Positions 50,095 through 60,500 of a DNA stretch of 64,000 bases are shown in pieces. Source of the stretch: an uncultured Collinsella sp. (lineage in GTDB: Bacteria > Actinomycetota > Coriobacteriia > Coriobacteriales > Coriobacteriaceae). The position numbers were made by a program, and so were the translations under genes. The notes under the pieces are model-generated. The model was not told the origin of the DNA. It saw only the letters and a list, made by a program, of their open reading frames with translations, and did not search any database. The first letter of the stretch is position 1; every line of letters begins with the position of its first letter. The DNA lies in the NCBI GenBank assembly GCA_900768435.1, contig CAAGCW010000008.1, positions 93,245-157,244 on the forward strand. Reading direction: 5' to 3'.

Positions 50095-52521
50095 ATGAAT
50101 AAGATCTTCGAAAACAAGCAGGAGTTTACCGAGCTCTATCGCGATGCCGTCATGAGCATCAGCGGCAAGAGCATCGAGGCCGCCAGCGACCTCGATCGTT
50201 TTAATGCCCTGGCCAAGCTCGTGGCCGAGAAGGCACGCACCGTCGCCACCAAGAGCGACGCCCGCGTCACCGCCGAGGGCAAGAAGCGCGTGTACTACTT
50301 CTCGATCGAGTTTTTGATCGGCCGTCTGCTCGATAACTACCTGCTCAACTTTGGCGTGCGCGACATGGTCGCCGAGGCACTCGACGACATGGGCTTCGAC
50401 CTGTCCGTCATCGAGAACCAGGAGCCCGATCCGGCTCTGGGCAACGGCGGCCTGGGCCGTCTGGCCGCTTGCTTCCTGGATTCCATGGCAGCCGAGGGCG
50501 TTGCCGGCTACGGCAACGGAATGCGCTACCGCTACGGCCTGTTTAAGCAGGAGATCGTCAACGGCAGCCAGGTCGAGACCACCGACGAGTGGCTCACCCA
50601 CGGCTATCCTTGGGAGGTCCGTCGTCAGGACAAGGCCGTGACCATTAAGTTTGGTGGCCACGTCGAGGGCTTTGAGGAGGACGGCCGCACGTTCTACCGC
50701 ACGGTGGACACGCAGGACATCCTGGCCGTTCCCTACGACATCCCCGTGGTGGGCTATGCCGGCGAGACCGTCAACAAGCTGCGCGTCTGGGCTGCCGAGC
50801 CGGTCGTGGAGCACTTTGACCTGGAGGCCTTCAACCGCGGCGACTACGCCCTGGCCGATGCCGAGCGCGCCGAGGCCGAGGCCATCAGCGCCATCCTCTA
50901 CCCCAATGACGCCGGCGAGCACGGCCGTCTGCTGCGCCTGAAGCAGGAGTACCTGTTTGTGTCGGCCGGCATCTACAGCCTGCTCGACACCTTTGAGAAG
51001 GAGCACGGCGAGAACTGGGAGCTGCTGCCGCAGTTTGTGGCCATTCATACCAACGACACCCACCCCGCCATGTGCGGCCCCGAGCTCATGCGCATCCTCA
51101 TCGACGAGAAGAAGCTCGAGTGGGACGACGCCTGGAACATCGTGACGCAGGTCGTGAGCTACACCAACCACACCATCCTGCCCGAGGCTCTGGAGAAGTG
51201 GCCCATCGGCACGTTCTCCAAGCTCCTCCCCCGCGTGTACCAGATCATCGACGAGATCAGCCGTCGCTGGCACGAGTCGTTCGACACCACGCAGCAGGGC
51301 TGGCAGGAGCGCCTGCGCCAGACCGCCATCCTGTGGGACGGCGAGATTCGCATGGCCAACCTGTCTGTGATCTGCAGCCATAGCGTCAACGGCGTGGCCA
51401 AGATCCACTCCGACATCATCAAAAACATCGTGCTCAAGGACTTCTATGCCCTGACGCCCGAGAAGTTCAACAACAAGACCAACGGTATCTCGCACCGTCG
51501 CTTCTTTGCCGAGGCCAACCCCACCTATGCCAAGCTCGTGACCGAGGCCATTGGCGACGGTTGGCTCAAGGACGCCTTTGAGCTGGAGAAGCTCAAAGAG
51601 TTTAAGGACGACACCGAGTTCCTGAAGGCCGTGGGTGCCTCCAAGCGCGCCAACAAGGAGCGTCTGGCCGCCTACGTTAAGGCCGAGACCGGTCTGGTCA
51701 TTGACCCCAACACCGTCTTCGATGTTCAGGTTAAGCGCTTCCACGCCTACAAGCGCCAGCTCATGAACATCATGAAGGTGATGGACATCTACAACCGCCG
51801 CATCGCCGATCCCAACTTCCACGTGACGCCGACGACCTTCATCTTTAGCGGCAAGGCTGCCTCGAGCTACACCTTTGCCAAGGAGACCATCCGCCTCATT
51901 AACTCCGTTGCCGAGGTCATCAACAACGATGCCCGCGTCAACGAGGTCATGAAGGTCTGCTTTATCCCTAACTTCCGCGTGAGCAACGCCCAGCTCATCT
52001 ACCCCGCCGCCGAGATCTCGGAGCAGATTTCCACGGCCGGCAAAGAGGCCTCGGGCACGTCCAACATGAAGCTCATGATGAACGGCGCCATTACGCTGGG
52101 CACCCTCGACGGCGCCAACATCGAGATCGCCGACCTAGCCGGCCGCGAGAACGAGGCCATCTTTGGCCTAACCGCTCCCGAGGTCGAGCAGCTCTGGGCA
52201 TCCAACAGCTACTTTGCGTGGGACACCCTCAACGGCGACCGCAAGCGTCTGGGCCGCGTGATGGACGAGCTCAAGGACAACACGTTTGCCGGCCTTTCGG
52301 GCAACTTCGAGAGCATCTACAACGAGCTCATGAACAACAACGACCCCGACCTGGTCATGGCCGACTTCCGCAGCTACGTCGACGCCTGGGAGAAGCTCAC
52401 GAACAGCTACGGCGACCAGGAGACCTGGAACCGCAAGGCCCTGCTCAACACCGCCTCCTCCGGCTGGTTCTCGAGCGACCGCACCATTCGCGAGTACCGC
52501 GACGAGATCTGGCACGCGTAA
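50095..52521 (+). CDS. glgP: Glycogen/starch phosphorylase
   Basis: Releases glucose 1-phosphate from glycogen ends with PLP as cofactor (GT35). The 808-residue protein shows YFSIEFLIGRLLDNYLLNFG, QEPDPALGNGGLGRLAACFL, RYGLFKQEIVNGSQVE, AIHTNDTHPAMCGPELMRIL and the PLP site EASGTSNMKLMMNGAITLGT with the Schiff-base Lys, followed by DGANIEI. There is no N-terminal phosphorylation or AMP-site extension as in animal enzymes. ATG 50095 follows GGGGGAAAGGA. Lies between glgB and glgC, so synthesis and breakdown genes are expressed together. A GC-rich hairpin (CGACGGGCG/CGCCCGTCG, 52557-52587) follows it without a T run. Confidence 0.97.
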   Translation: MNKIFENKQEFTELYRDAVMSISGKSIEAASDLDRFNALAKLVAEKARTVATKSDARVTAEGKKRVYYFSIEFLIGRLLDNYLLNFGVRDMVAEALDDMGFDLSVIENQEPDPALGNGGLGRLAACFLDSMAAEGVAGYGNGMRYRYGLFKQEIVNGSQVETTDEWLTHGYPWEVRRQDKAVTIKFGGHVEGFEEDGRTFYRTVDTQDILAVPYDIPVVGYAGETVNKLRVWAAEPVVEHFDLEAFNRGDYALADAERAEAEAISAILYPNDAGEHGRLLRLKQEYLFVSAGIYSLLDTFEKEHGENWELLPQFVAIHTNDTHPAMCGPELMRILIDEKKLEWDDAWNIVTQVVSYTNHTILPEALEKWPIGTFSKLLPRVYQIIDEISRRWHESFDTTQQGWQERLRQTAILWDGEIRMANLSVICSHSVNGVAKIHSDIIKNIVLKDFYALTPEKFNNKTNGISHRRFFAEANPTYAKLVTEAIGDGWLKDAFELEKLKEFKDDTEFLKAVGASKRANKERLAAYVKAETGLVIDPNTVFDVQVKRFHAYKRQLMNIMKVMDIYNRRIADPNFHVTPTTFIFSGKAASSYTFAKETIRLINSVAEVINNDARVNEVMKVCFIPNFRVSNAQLIYPAAEISEQISTAGKEASGTSNMKLMMNGAITLGTLDGANIEIADLAGRENEAIFGLTAPEVEQLWASNSYFAWDTLNGDRKRLGRVMDELKDNTFAGLSGNFESIYNELMNNNDPDLVMADFRSYVDAWEKLTNSYGDQETWNRKALLNTASSGWFSSDRTIREYRDEIWHA

Positions 52522-52626
52522 AGGCGCGCGAGCTCCCTTTGCCGCACGGCATTACTCGACGGGCGTGACAGTGCGCCGCGCCCGTCGCTAATGGGTTAGG
52601 AACATCGATGACAGAAGGAGAAATCG

Positions 52627-53775
52627 ATGAGTAAGAAAGAATGCATCGCGATGCTCCTCGCAGGAGGACAGGGCAGCCGATTGGGGGCACTCACCCAAAA
52701 GATCGCCAAGCCGGCGGTTAGCTTTGGTGGCAAGTTCCGCATTATCGACTTTTCGCTGTCCAACTGCTCCAACTCGGGCATCGACACGGTGGGCGTTCTG
52801 ACGCAGTACCGTCCCTACCTGCTGCATGCCTACGTGGGCTCCGGCGAGGCGTGGGATCTGGACAGCCGTGACGGCGGCGTGTCAATCCTGCCGCCATACG
52901 AGACGCAGACCGGCGGCGCCTGGTATGCGGGCACGGCCGACGCCATTACGCAGAACCTCGACTACATCAAGGCCAACGACCCCAAGTACGTTCTGATTCT
53001 TTCGGGCGATCACCTGTATCGCATGGACTACCGCAAGATGCTCAAGACGCACATTGAGAACAACGCCGACCTCACGGTGAGCGTTATGCCCGTGCCGTGG
53101 GAGGAGGCCAGCCGCTTTGGCATCCTGACCACCGACCCCGAGGACGGCCGCATCACCAAGTTTACCGAGAAGCCCGAGAAGCCCGATTCGAACCTCGCTT
53201 CCATGGGCATCTACATCTTCTCGGCCGACGTGCTGATCGAGGCGCTCGAGGAGGACGCTCTGGACCAGCGCTCGAGCCACGACTTTGGCAAGGACATCAT
53301 CCCCAAGCTGCTCGGCGAGAACAAGCGCCTGTACAGCTACGAGTTCCACGGCTTTTGGAAGGACGTCGGCACCATCGCCAGCTTCCACGAGACCTCGATG
53401 GACCTGCTGGGCAACAACCCCGAGTTCGATCTGTTTGACAAGAACTTCCCCATCATGTCCAACATCACCACGCGTCCGCCGCACTACATTGGACCGGACG
53501 GCCGCCTGGACGACTGCCTGGTCTCCAACGGCTGCAAGATCTACGGCACCGCTCGCCACTCGATCCTTTCGACCGATGTCGTCATCGAGGAGCGCGCCGT
53601 GGTCGAAGACTCCGTGCTGCTGCCGGGTGCGCACGTTAAGAGCGGCGCGCACATCTGCCGCGCTATTTTGGGCGAGAACTCCACGGTCGAAGAGGGCGTG
53701 AAGCTCGGCTCTGTCGATACCACCAAGGATACGGCCGTCGTTGGAAATGACGTCGTTATCGGGAAGGGGGAATGA
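52627..53775 (+). CDS. glgC: Glucose-1-phosphate adenylyltransferase, catalytic subunit
   Basis: Makes ADP-glucose, the glycosyl donor for glycogen (382 aa). The catalytic nucleotidyltransferase motifs are intact: MLLAGGQGSRLGALTQKIAK (with the Arg of GxGxRL), FRIIDFSLSNCSNSGI, SGDHLYRMDY (Mg-binding Asp), ITKFTEKPEKPDS (Lys) and FEDVGT-like FWKDVGTIASF. The C-terminal ~100 residues are a left-handed beta-helix with ISxx-type repeats. ATG 52627 follows GAAGGAG. It is directly followed by glgD, which lacks the catalytic motif, so the enzyme is probably a GlgC-GlgD heteromer as in Bacilli. Confidence 0.97.
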   Translation: MSKKECIAMLLAGGQGSRLGALTQKIAKPAVSFGGKFRIIDFSLSNCSNSGIDTVGVLTQYRPYLLHAYVGSGEAWDLDSRDGGVSILPPYETQTGGAWYAGTADAITQNLDYIKANDPKYVLILSGDHLYRMDYRKMLKTHIENNADLTVSVMPVPWEEASRFGILTTDPEDGRITKFTEKPEKPDSNLASMGIYIFSADVLIEALEEDALDQRSSHDFGKDIIPKLLGENKRLYSYEFHGFWKDVGTIASFHETSMDLLGNNPEFDLFDKNFPIMSNITTRPPHYIGPDGRLDDCLVSNGCKIYGTARHSILSTDVVIEERAVVEDSVLLPGAHVKSGAHICRAILGENSTVEEGVKLGSVDTTKDTAVVGNDVVIGKGE

Positions 53776-53779
53776 TCCG

Positions 53780-54907
53780 ATGATCAATCGCAAGGCCATC
53801 GGTTATATCACCGCTAACTACTCTTCGACCTACGGCAGCGTCCTGCTCAAGGACCGCCCCATCGCGTCCGTTCCGTTTTTGGGCCGCTACCGCCTGATCG
53901 ACTTTCCGCTGTCCAACATGATGAATGCCGGCATCAAGACCGTCGGCGTCGTCATGCCGGGTAACTACCGTTCGCTGATCGACCACGTGGGCTCGGGCAA
54001 GGACTGGGGTCTTGACCGCAAGAAGGGCGGCCTGTTCATGGTGCCCGGCAACGCGTATGGCACCACCAAGGGCGGCATGCGCTTCCTGCTGCGCGACATC
54101 ATCTCCAACAAGACGCTGTTCCAGCGCTCGGAGAAGCCCTATGTTGTGATGATGGGCACCAACATCATCTTTAACATGGACCTTAACACCATCATCGAGG
54201 CGCACGAGAACTCCGGTGCCCAGATGACCGTGGTGTACTGCAAGGCCACGCGCAATGTCGATGACGAGACCAAGCTCGAGATTAACGAGAACGGCCGCCT
54301 GACGGGCGTGAGCGCCGGCGTCGCGTACGGCGACAACGCCTCCATGGACTGCTGCATCGTCAACCGCGAGACGCTGCTCGAGATTATCGACCATTACCAG
54401 GCCGCCGACTATCTGGACCTGCTCGAGGCGCTCCAGGGCGACTTTGGCAACATCGACGTGTGCAGCTACGAGTACAAGGGCGAGGTCGTGGGCGTATTTA
54501 GCGAGAAGTCGCTGTATCGCCGCAGCATGGACCTGCTCGACCAGACCGTGGCCGACCAGCTCTTTGACCCCGAGCGCCCGATCCTGACCAAGGCCCACGA
54601 CGTGCCGCCTTCACGCTATGCGACCGGTAGCCACGCGTGCAACTCGATCATCTCGGCCGGCTGCATCATCAAGGGCACCGTGCGCAACTCGATCCTGTCG
54701 CGCGGCGTCGTGGTCGAGGAAGGCGCTTCGGTGACCAACTCGATCATCAACCAGAGCTGCATCATCAAGAGCGGCGCCCGCGTCGAGAACGCCATCCTGG
54801 ACAAGAACAACGTGGTCCCCACCAACACCGAGCTTCGCGGCACGCCCGAGAACATCCTGGTGCTGGGCAAGGCTCCGGTAACTTCCGACACCACCATCGT
54901 ACGTTAA
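53780..54907 (+). CDS. glgD: Glucose-1-phosphate adenylyltransferase, regulatory subunit GlgD
   Basis: 375 residues, same fold as GlgC but adapted to regulation. The N-terminal GGxGxRL motif is missing; residues run NRKAIGYITANYSSTYGSVL instead, while FLGRYRLIDFPLSNMMNAGI keeps the fold. MMGTNIIFNMDLN replaces GDHLYRMDY. The C-terminal beta-helix is present. Loss of catalytic residues is the known hallmark of GlgD, which raises GlgC activity and changes effector response. ATG 53780 lies 4 bases after the glgC stop and follows GGGGGAA. GlgD is mainly a Firmicutes subunit; its presence on this GC-rich background is notable. Confidence 0.95.
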   Translation: MINRKAIGYITANYSSTYGSVLLKDRPIASVPFLGRYRLIDFPLSNMMNAGIKTVGVVMPGNYRSLIDHVGSGKDWGLDRKKGGLFMVPGNAYGTTKGGMRFLLRDIISNKTLFQRSEKPYVVMMGTNIIFNMDLNTIIEAHENSGAQMTVVYCKATRNVDDETKLEINENGRLTGVSAGVAYGDNASMDCCIVNRETLLEIIDHYQAADYLDLLEALQGDFGNIDVCSYEYKGEVVGVFSEKSLYRRSMDLLDQTVADQLFDPERPILTKAHDVPPSRYATGSHACNSIISAGCIIKGTVRNSILSRGVVVEEGASVTNSIINQSCIIKSGARVENAILDKNNVVPTNTELRGTPENILVLGKAPVTSDTTIVR

Positions 54908-54997
54908 CGTTGGCACCGCAACATCGCTCGTAACATGTAGAATAGCCGCCCGGTTAGCGCCAGGCGGCTATTCTCGAATTGCAACATGGGAGACAAT

Positions 54998-57328
54998 ATG
55001 GCAGATTCCAGCAAAAAGATGCAGATCGTGTTTGCCTCGGCCGAGTGCGCACCGTTTGTAAAGACCGGTGGCCTGGGCGACGTGGCAGGCTCGCTGCCTG
55101 CGGCGCTTGTGCGCGCCGGCGCCGAAGTTATCGTGATGGTGCCCAAGTACGCCACCATCAAGGACGAGTACAAGGCGCAGATGGAGCACTTCTCCGACTT
55201 TTACGTGAGCCTGGGTTGGCGCAACGAGTACTGCGGACTCGAGAAGCTCGAGCGCGACGGCGTCACCTATATGTTCATCGACAACGAGCGCTACTTTGCG
55301 CGCGACTATCCGTACGGCTTCTTTGATGACGGTGAGCGCTTTGCGTTTTTCTCCAAGGCCATCACCGAGAGCCTGCAGCACCTGCCGGCCGGTTTTGAGT
55401 GCGACATCCTGCACTGCAACGACTGGCAGACGGCACTGGCGCCCGTGTTCTTGCGCGAGTTCTACCAGGGCCTACCGCTGTACGACCGCGTCAAGACCGT
55501 GTTCTCGATCCACAACGTGGCGTTCCAGGGCCAGTTTAGCGACACCGTGATGGAGGATATCCTGGGCGTAGCGCATATTCCGGCGGCCGCCTCGCAGCTG
55601 CGTTGCGACGCCTGCAGCATCAACTACATGCTGGGCGCGCTGCGCTATGCCGACGCCATCACCACAGTGAGCCCCACTTATGCGGGCGAGATCCAGACGC
55701 CCGAGTTTGGCGAGGGCCTGGACGGCGTGCTGCGCGAGCGCTCCTACGCGCTGCAGGGCATCCTCAACGGCATCGACGTCGCGGGCTTTGACCCGGCGAC
55801 CGACAAGCGCATCGCCGCCAACTACACGGTCGACGACCGCGCGGGCAAGGCCGTGTGCAAGGCAAAGCTGCAGGAGGAGCTGGGCCTGGAGGTACGCGAC
55901 GACCGCCCGCTGATGGTGATGGTCACGCGCCTGACGCGCCAGAAGGGCATGGACCTGGTCATGTACGCGCTCGACCGCATTCTGGCCGGCGGCGTGCAGG
56001 TGGCCGTGCTGGGCACCGGCGACCGCGACTACGAGGACGGCCTGCGCTACTTCCAGAACAAGTACCCTGGCACCATGGCCGCGCGCATCGAGTTTGACCC
56101 GGCGCTGTCGCAGCGCATGTATGCCGCCGCCGACATGTTCCTGATGCCTTCTAAGTTTGAGCCCTGCGGCCTGTCGCAGATCATCGCCATGCGCTACGGC
56201 ACCCTGCCCATCGTGCGCGAGACCGGCGGTCTGAAGGACACCGTGCAGCCGTACAACGAGTTTACCGGCGAGGGCACGGGCTTCTCGTTTACCAACTTTA
56301 ACGGCGACGAGATGGGCGACGCGGTGTTCCGCGCGGCACGCCTGTTCTGGGATAACCGTGCGGCCTGGGATCAGCTGGTCACGCAGGCCATGAGCCAGGA
56401 CTTTAGCTGGACGCGCTCGGCGGATAAGTATCTGGACCTGTACTTCTTTATGCATCCGGAGATTGAGAGGCCTGCGGCTGTTGTCGACGAGCCTGAGGCT
56501 GTGGCTGAGCCGGTGGCCGCTGAGGAGCCCAAGGCCGAAGAGAAGCCGGTTAAAGCTGAGCCCGTTAAGGCCGATCCTGAGGTGAAGGTCGAGGCTACTC
56601 CCGAGCCCGAGCCTGAGGCAAAGCCCGCTGCAAAGCCCGCTGCAAAGCCTGCGGCAAAGAAGACCACGACTCGTAAGACGACGGCTAAAAAGGCCACGAC
56701 CACGAAGGCCGCTGCGAGCAAGGCTGCGACTGCGAGCAAGGCCACCGCTGCCAAGGCAACGACCACGCGCAAGCGTACGACCGCCGCTGCCAAGAAGGCC
56801 GCCGAGGCCGAGGCTGCTCCCGAGGTAAAGGCTGAGGCTGCCGCCGAGGCAAAGCCTGCGGCAAAGGCTCCGGCCAAGACCGCTGCCAAGAAGACGAGCG
56901 CGTCCAAGACCACGATCGCCAAGAAGACCACGGCTACGAAGTCGACGACCAAGAAGGCCGCCACGACCAAGGCAGCCGCAAAGCCGGCCGCCAAAGTCGA
57001 GGAGACGCCCGCTGCGCCTAAGGCTGAGGAAGCTGTCGAAGCTAAGCCGGCCGCCAAGACCACCACGCGCAAGCGCGCTACGACGACGGTCAAAAAGGCC
57101 ACGGCCAAGACCGCTGCTCCAAAGGCAGAGGCTAAGGTCGAGGAAAAGCCCGCAGTAAAGGCCAAGCCGGCACCGAAGGCCGCCGAGGTCAAGACCACTC
57201 CGAAGGCTACGACAAAGACCGAGCCCACCAAGGAGGCCCCGGTCTCCCCCGCCGCTCCCACTGAGGAAAAGGCTCCGACCAAGAAGACCTCCGTCCGCAA
57301 GGCAACGGCCACCCGCAAGCGCCGCTAG
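54998..57328 (+). CDS. glgA: Glycogen synthase (ADP-glucose type) with a 290-residue H1-like tail
   Basis: Adds glucose from ADP-glucose to glycogen (GT5). Residues 1-485 form the complete enzyme: IVFASAECAPFVKTGGLGDV (with the ADP-glucose-binding KTGGLGD, Lys22), HCNDWQTALAP, the second-domain VTRLTRQKGMDLVMYALDRI, FEPCGLSQIIAMRYGTLPIV and a final PEIE. Residues ~488-776 are a tail of Ala, Lys, Pro, Thr and Glu (TTTRKTTAKKATTTKAAASK and many similar words), first acidic then strongly basic, like bacterial histone H1 homologues. Family members end near residue 480-500. ATG 54998 has GGGAG at 5 bases. Last gene of the glg cluster. Confidence 0.95.
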   Translation: MADSSKKMQIVFASAECAPFVKTGGLGDVAGSLPAALVRAGAEVIVMVPKYATIKDEYKAQMEHFSDFYVSLGWRNEYCGLEKLERDGVTYMFIDNERYFARDYPYGFFDDGERFAFFSKAITESLQHLPAGFECDILHCNDWQTALAPVFLREFYQGLPLYDRVKTVFSIHNVAFQGQFSDTVMEDILGVAHIPAAASQLRCDACSINYMLGALRYADAITTVSPTYAGEIQTPEFGEGLDGVLRERSYALQGILNGIDVAGFDPATDKRIAANYTVDDRAGKAVCKAKLQEELGLEVRDDRPLMVMVTRLTRQKGMDLVMYALDRILAGGVQVAVLGTGDRDYEDGLRYFQNKYPGTMAARIEFDPALSQRMYAAADMFLMPSKFEPCGLSQIIAMRYGTLPIVRETGGLKDTVQPYNEFTGEGTGFSFTNFNGDEMGDAVFRAARLFWDNRAAWDQLVTQAMSQDFSWTRSADKYLDLYFFMHPEIERPAAVVDEPEAVAEPVAAEEPKAEEKPVKAEPVKADPEVKVEATPEPEPEAKPAAKPAAKPAAKKTTTRKTTAKKATTTKAAASKAATASKATAAKATTTRKRTTAAAKKAAEAEAAPEVKAEAAAEAKPAAKAPAKTAAKKTSASKTTIAKKTTATKSTTKKAATTKAAAKPAAKVEETPAAPKAEEAVEAKPAAKTTTRKRATTTVKKATAKTAAPKAEAKVEEKPAVKAKPAPKAAEVKTTPKATTKTEPTKEAPVSPAAPTEEKAPTKKTSVRKATATRKRR

Positions 57329-57364
57329 CCCACAGACGATCTAAAACCTCATCAAACCCTAAGC

Positions 57365-57391
57365 AAGGGGCGCTCCAACCGGGCGCCCCTT
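57365..57391 (+). terminator. Terminator after glgA
   Basis: AAGGGGCGC and GCGCCCCTT form a 9-bp stem with an 8-base internal region, followed by CTCTGT. It lies about 35 bases after the glgA stop. Confidence 0.65.
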
Positions 57392-57403
57392 CTCTGTAGA
57401 TAG

Positions 57404-57419
57404 TTGGTAAAACGTTTTT
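57404..57419. promoter_or_regulatory. Operator-like sequence 2, before the amylase/MalQ gene
   Basis: TTGGTAAAACGTTTTT is the reverse complement of the site at 47447-47462. A second, shorter half-site (ATGGTAAACGG) lies at 57440-57450, and a separate palindrome TACACCCTGTGTA at 57460-57472. Together they suggest regulation by one or two DNA-binding proteins. Confidence 0.6.
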
Positions 57420-57546
57420 CTAGGACAACCGTTCGCCGATGGTAAACGGAAGTTGTTTATACACCCTGTGTACAACAGATATACTTATAACATGTGCGTA
57501 AAGCCCATGGCCAGCAGGCCATGATTCTATTGAACTGGACCGTACT

Positions 57547-60500
57547 ATGAGATTGATTCACAACAGCCGCCTGCCGCAGTTTCGCACTCCGTTTGGCGCT
57601 GTGACCACTGGAACTTCCGTTGCACTCTCGGTGATATTGGAGGATGCCGATCCCAACCAGGCAACGCTAACGCTGCGCACCTGGGTAGATGAAATCGGTG
57701 AGTCTCTGTATCCCATGACGCACGAGGGCGACGGCATATTTACCGTAGAGCTTGAGTGCACCGAGCCCTGTCTTATCTGGTACAGCTTTATCTGCAATAT
57801 CGAGGGCCAGCCCGAGGTTCGCCTGGGCGCGCCGCAGGGCCGCACCGGCGGCGAGGGCGTAACCTACGACTACGCCGAGGTGCCGTCCTTCCAGATTACC
57901 GTCTATAAGCACCGCAAGAACCGCCCCGCCTGGTACGAGCTCGGCATGGTGTACCAGATCTTCCCCGACCGCTATGCCCGCGACGAAAACTGGCGCGAGC
58001 GCACGCTGGCCGAGGTCGAAAAACCGCGCAACGGAATCCAGCGCCGCATGATCGAGGACTGGAACGAGCCGCCCGTATACGAGCGCGCCGAGGACGGCTC
58101 CATCAAGACCTGGGACTTCTACGGCGGCTCGCTCAAGGGTATCCAAAATGACCTGCCCCGCATCGCGGAGCTGGGCTTTACGGCCATCTACCTCAACCCC
58201 ATCTTTGAAGCCGCGAGCAATCACCGCTACGACACGGCCGACTACACCAAGATCGACCCGATCCTGGGCACCGAGCAGGACTTTACCGAGCTGTGCCAGG
58301 CGGCCGAGAAGCTGGGCATCTCCATCATTCTGGACGGCGTCTTCAACCACACGGGCGATGACTCGATCTATTTCAACCGCTACGGCAACTACCCCGGCGT
58401 GGGCGCGTGGCAGAGCGAGGATTCGCCATGGCGCGATGCGTTTTATTTCCACGAGGACGGCTCATACGACTGCTGGTGGGGCGTGGGCAATATGCCCGCC
58501 ATCAATGAGAGCTCCGAGCTGGTACGCGAGCGGCTTCTGGGCAAGGACGGCGTGATCCGTAAATGGCTACGTGCCGGCGCTCATGGCTGGCGCCTGGACG
58601 TGGCCGACGAGCTTTCGGACGATTTCCTGACCGAGATCAAGAAGGCAGTACTTGCCGAAAAGCCTGATGCACTGTTGCTCGGCGAAGTCTGGGAAGACGC
58701 CTCCAACAAGATCAGCTACGGCCATCTGCGTCGCTATCTGCAAGGCTCAGAGCTCGACTCGGCTATGGATTACCCCTTCCGCGACATGGTCATCGGCTTT
58801 TTGATGGGCTACAAGAACGCCTACCAGGCAGCCGAGGATATCGAGACCCTGCGCGAGAACTATCCGCGTGAGGCCCTGTCCTGCGCACTTAATCTGCTTT
58901 CGAGCCATGACCGTCCGCGCATTATCTCGGTGCTCGGCGGCGGCCCCGACGAGTCGCAGCTGCCCGAGTGTGAGCGCAGCAAATGGCGCCTGGACGAGAA
59001 CTCGATGGGCCTGGCAAAGAGCCGTTTTTGGCTCGCCACGCTCATGCAGATGACCTTCCCCGGCGTGCCTTCGATCTACTACGGCGACGAATACGGCCTG
59101 GAGGGTCTAACCGATCCGGGCAACCGCCGCACCCTGCCGACCAAGGACCAACTGCACGACTTCGACACGCTGGCTATTGTCAAAAACGCCTCCGCCGTAC
59201 GCCGCGCACTGCCGTTTATGATCGACGGCGAGATCAAGGCCTTCGCGCTCAACGACGAGGTGCTGGCATACAACCGCACGGGCAAGGATGGCGAGTCCGC
59301 GACGGTTATCATCAACCGTAGTCTGCGCAATTCGCACCGCGTGACGATTCCGGCGCTCGCCGAATGCGCGAGTGACGTGATCAGCGGTCACGAGTGCGAG
59401 ATCCACAACGGCACGGTCACGCTCGATTTGTATCCGCTGGGCTCGTCGATCATCTATCATCATGCCGAGCAGCGCCTGCAGGAGCCGCTCGATCACGGCG
59501 CAGGCGTTGTGTGCCATATCACCTCGGTACCGACCGATGACGGCAAGCCCGGCACGATCGGCGCACCCACGCGTCGCTTTATCGACCATCTGTCCGCTAT
59601 GGGCATGCGCTACTGGCAGGTCCTGCCCGTCAACCCGACGGATTTCTTCCGCTCCCCCTATGCCGGGCCCTCGGCTTTTGCTGGCAATATCGACCTGCTG
59701 CCCGAGAGCCAAGAGGAACTGGCAGCCGACTTTGAGACCTGGAAGGCCCGTGGCGGCGAGGATGCCGATCCGCTGTACACCGCGTTTAAACATCGCAATG
59801 CCGATTGGCTCGAGAAGTACTGCGTCTATATGGCCGTCAAAAAATACTTTGAGGGCGAATCGCGCCACGATTGGCCGGCAGATGTTGCGCGCTACAACGA
59901 GCATCTGATCGACGACAAGCGCTTCCACGACGAGGCCGAGCTTCAGGCGTACATGCAGTACCGCTTTGACCTGGCTTGGTGCGAGCTCATGAACTATGCA
60001 CACAAGAAGGGCATCGAGGTCATCGGCGATATTCCTATGTACGTGTCCGACGATTCGGCAGATGCGTGGAGCGAACCCGAGAACTTCTGGCTGTCCGATA
60101 CCGGTAAGGCAATCGAGATCTCCGGTGCGCCGCCCGACAACTTTGCGCCCGAGGGCCAGGTGTGGGGCAACCCGACGTTCCGCTGGGACCACATGAAGCA
60201 GAACGGCTACCGCTGGTGGATGGATCGCCTACGTCGTGCGTTCTCGCTCTACGACCGCGTGCGCCTGGATCACTTCCTGGGCTTCCACAGCTACTTTAGC
60301 ATTCCCGCAGGTAAGGCCTGCGCCGACGGGCGTTGGCTGGCAGGCCCGGGCAAGGACCTGTTCCAGACCGCCTATGACGAGCTGGGGCCGCTCAACTTTA
60401 TCGCGGAGGACCTGGGCTATCTGACGCCCGGCGTTCGCGCCATGGCTTCGACTTGCGGCTTTCCCGGCATGGACGTGCTGGAGTTTAGCGACTACGACGT

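Noticed and set aside
48244..51822. A 1192-codon open frame on the minus strand opposite glgB and glgP
   Set aside because: It lies entirely antisense to two well identified genes, has no recognisable domain, and long antisense frames are expected where codon third positions are almost always G or C.
56600..57300. Repeated GCC AAG / GCT AAG words that could look like a tandem or CRISPR-like repeat
   Set aside because: They are in frame within glgA, vary in length and encode the Ala/Lys tail; there are no regular spacers.
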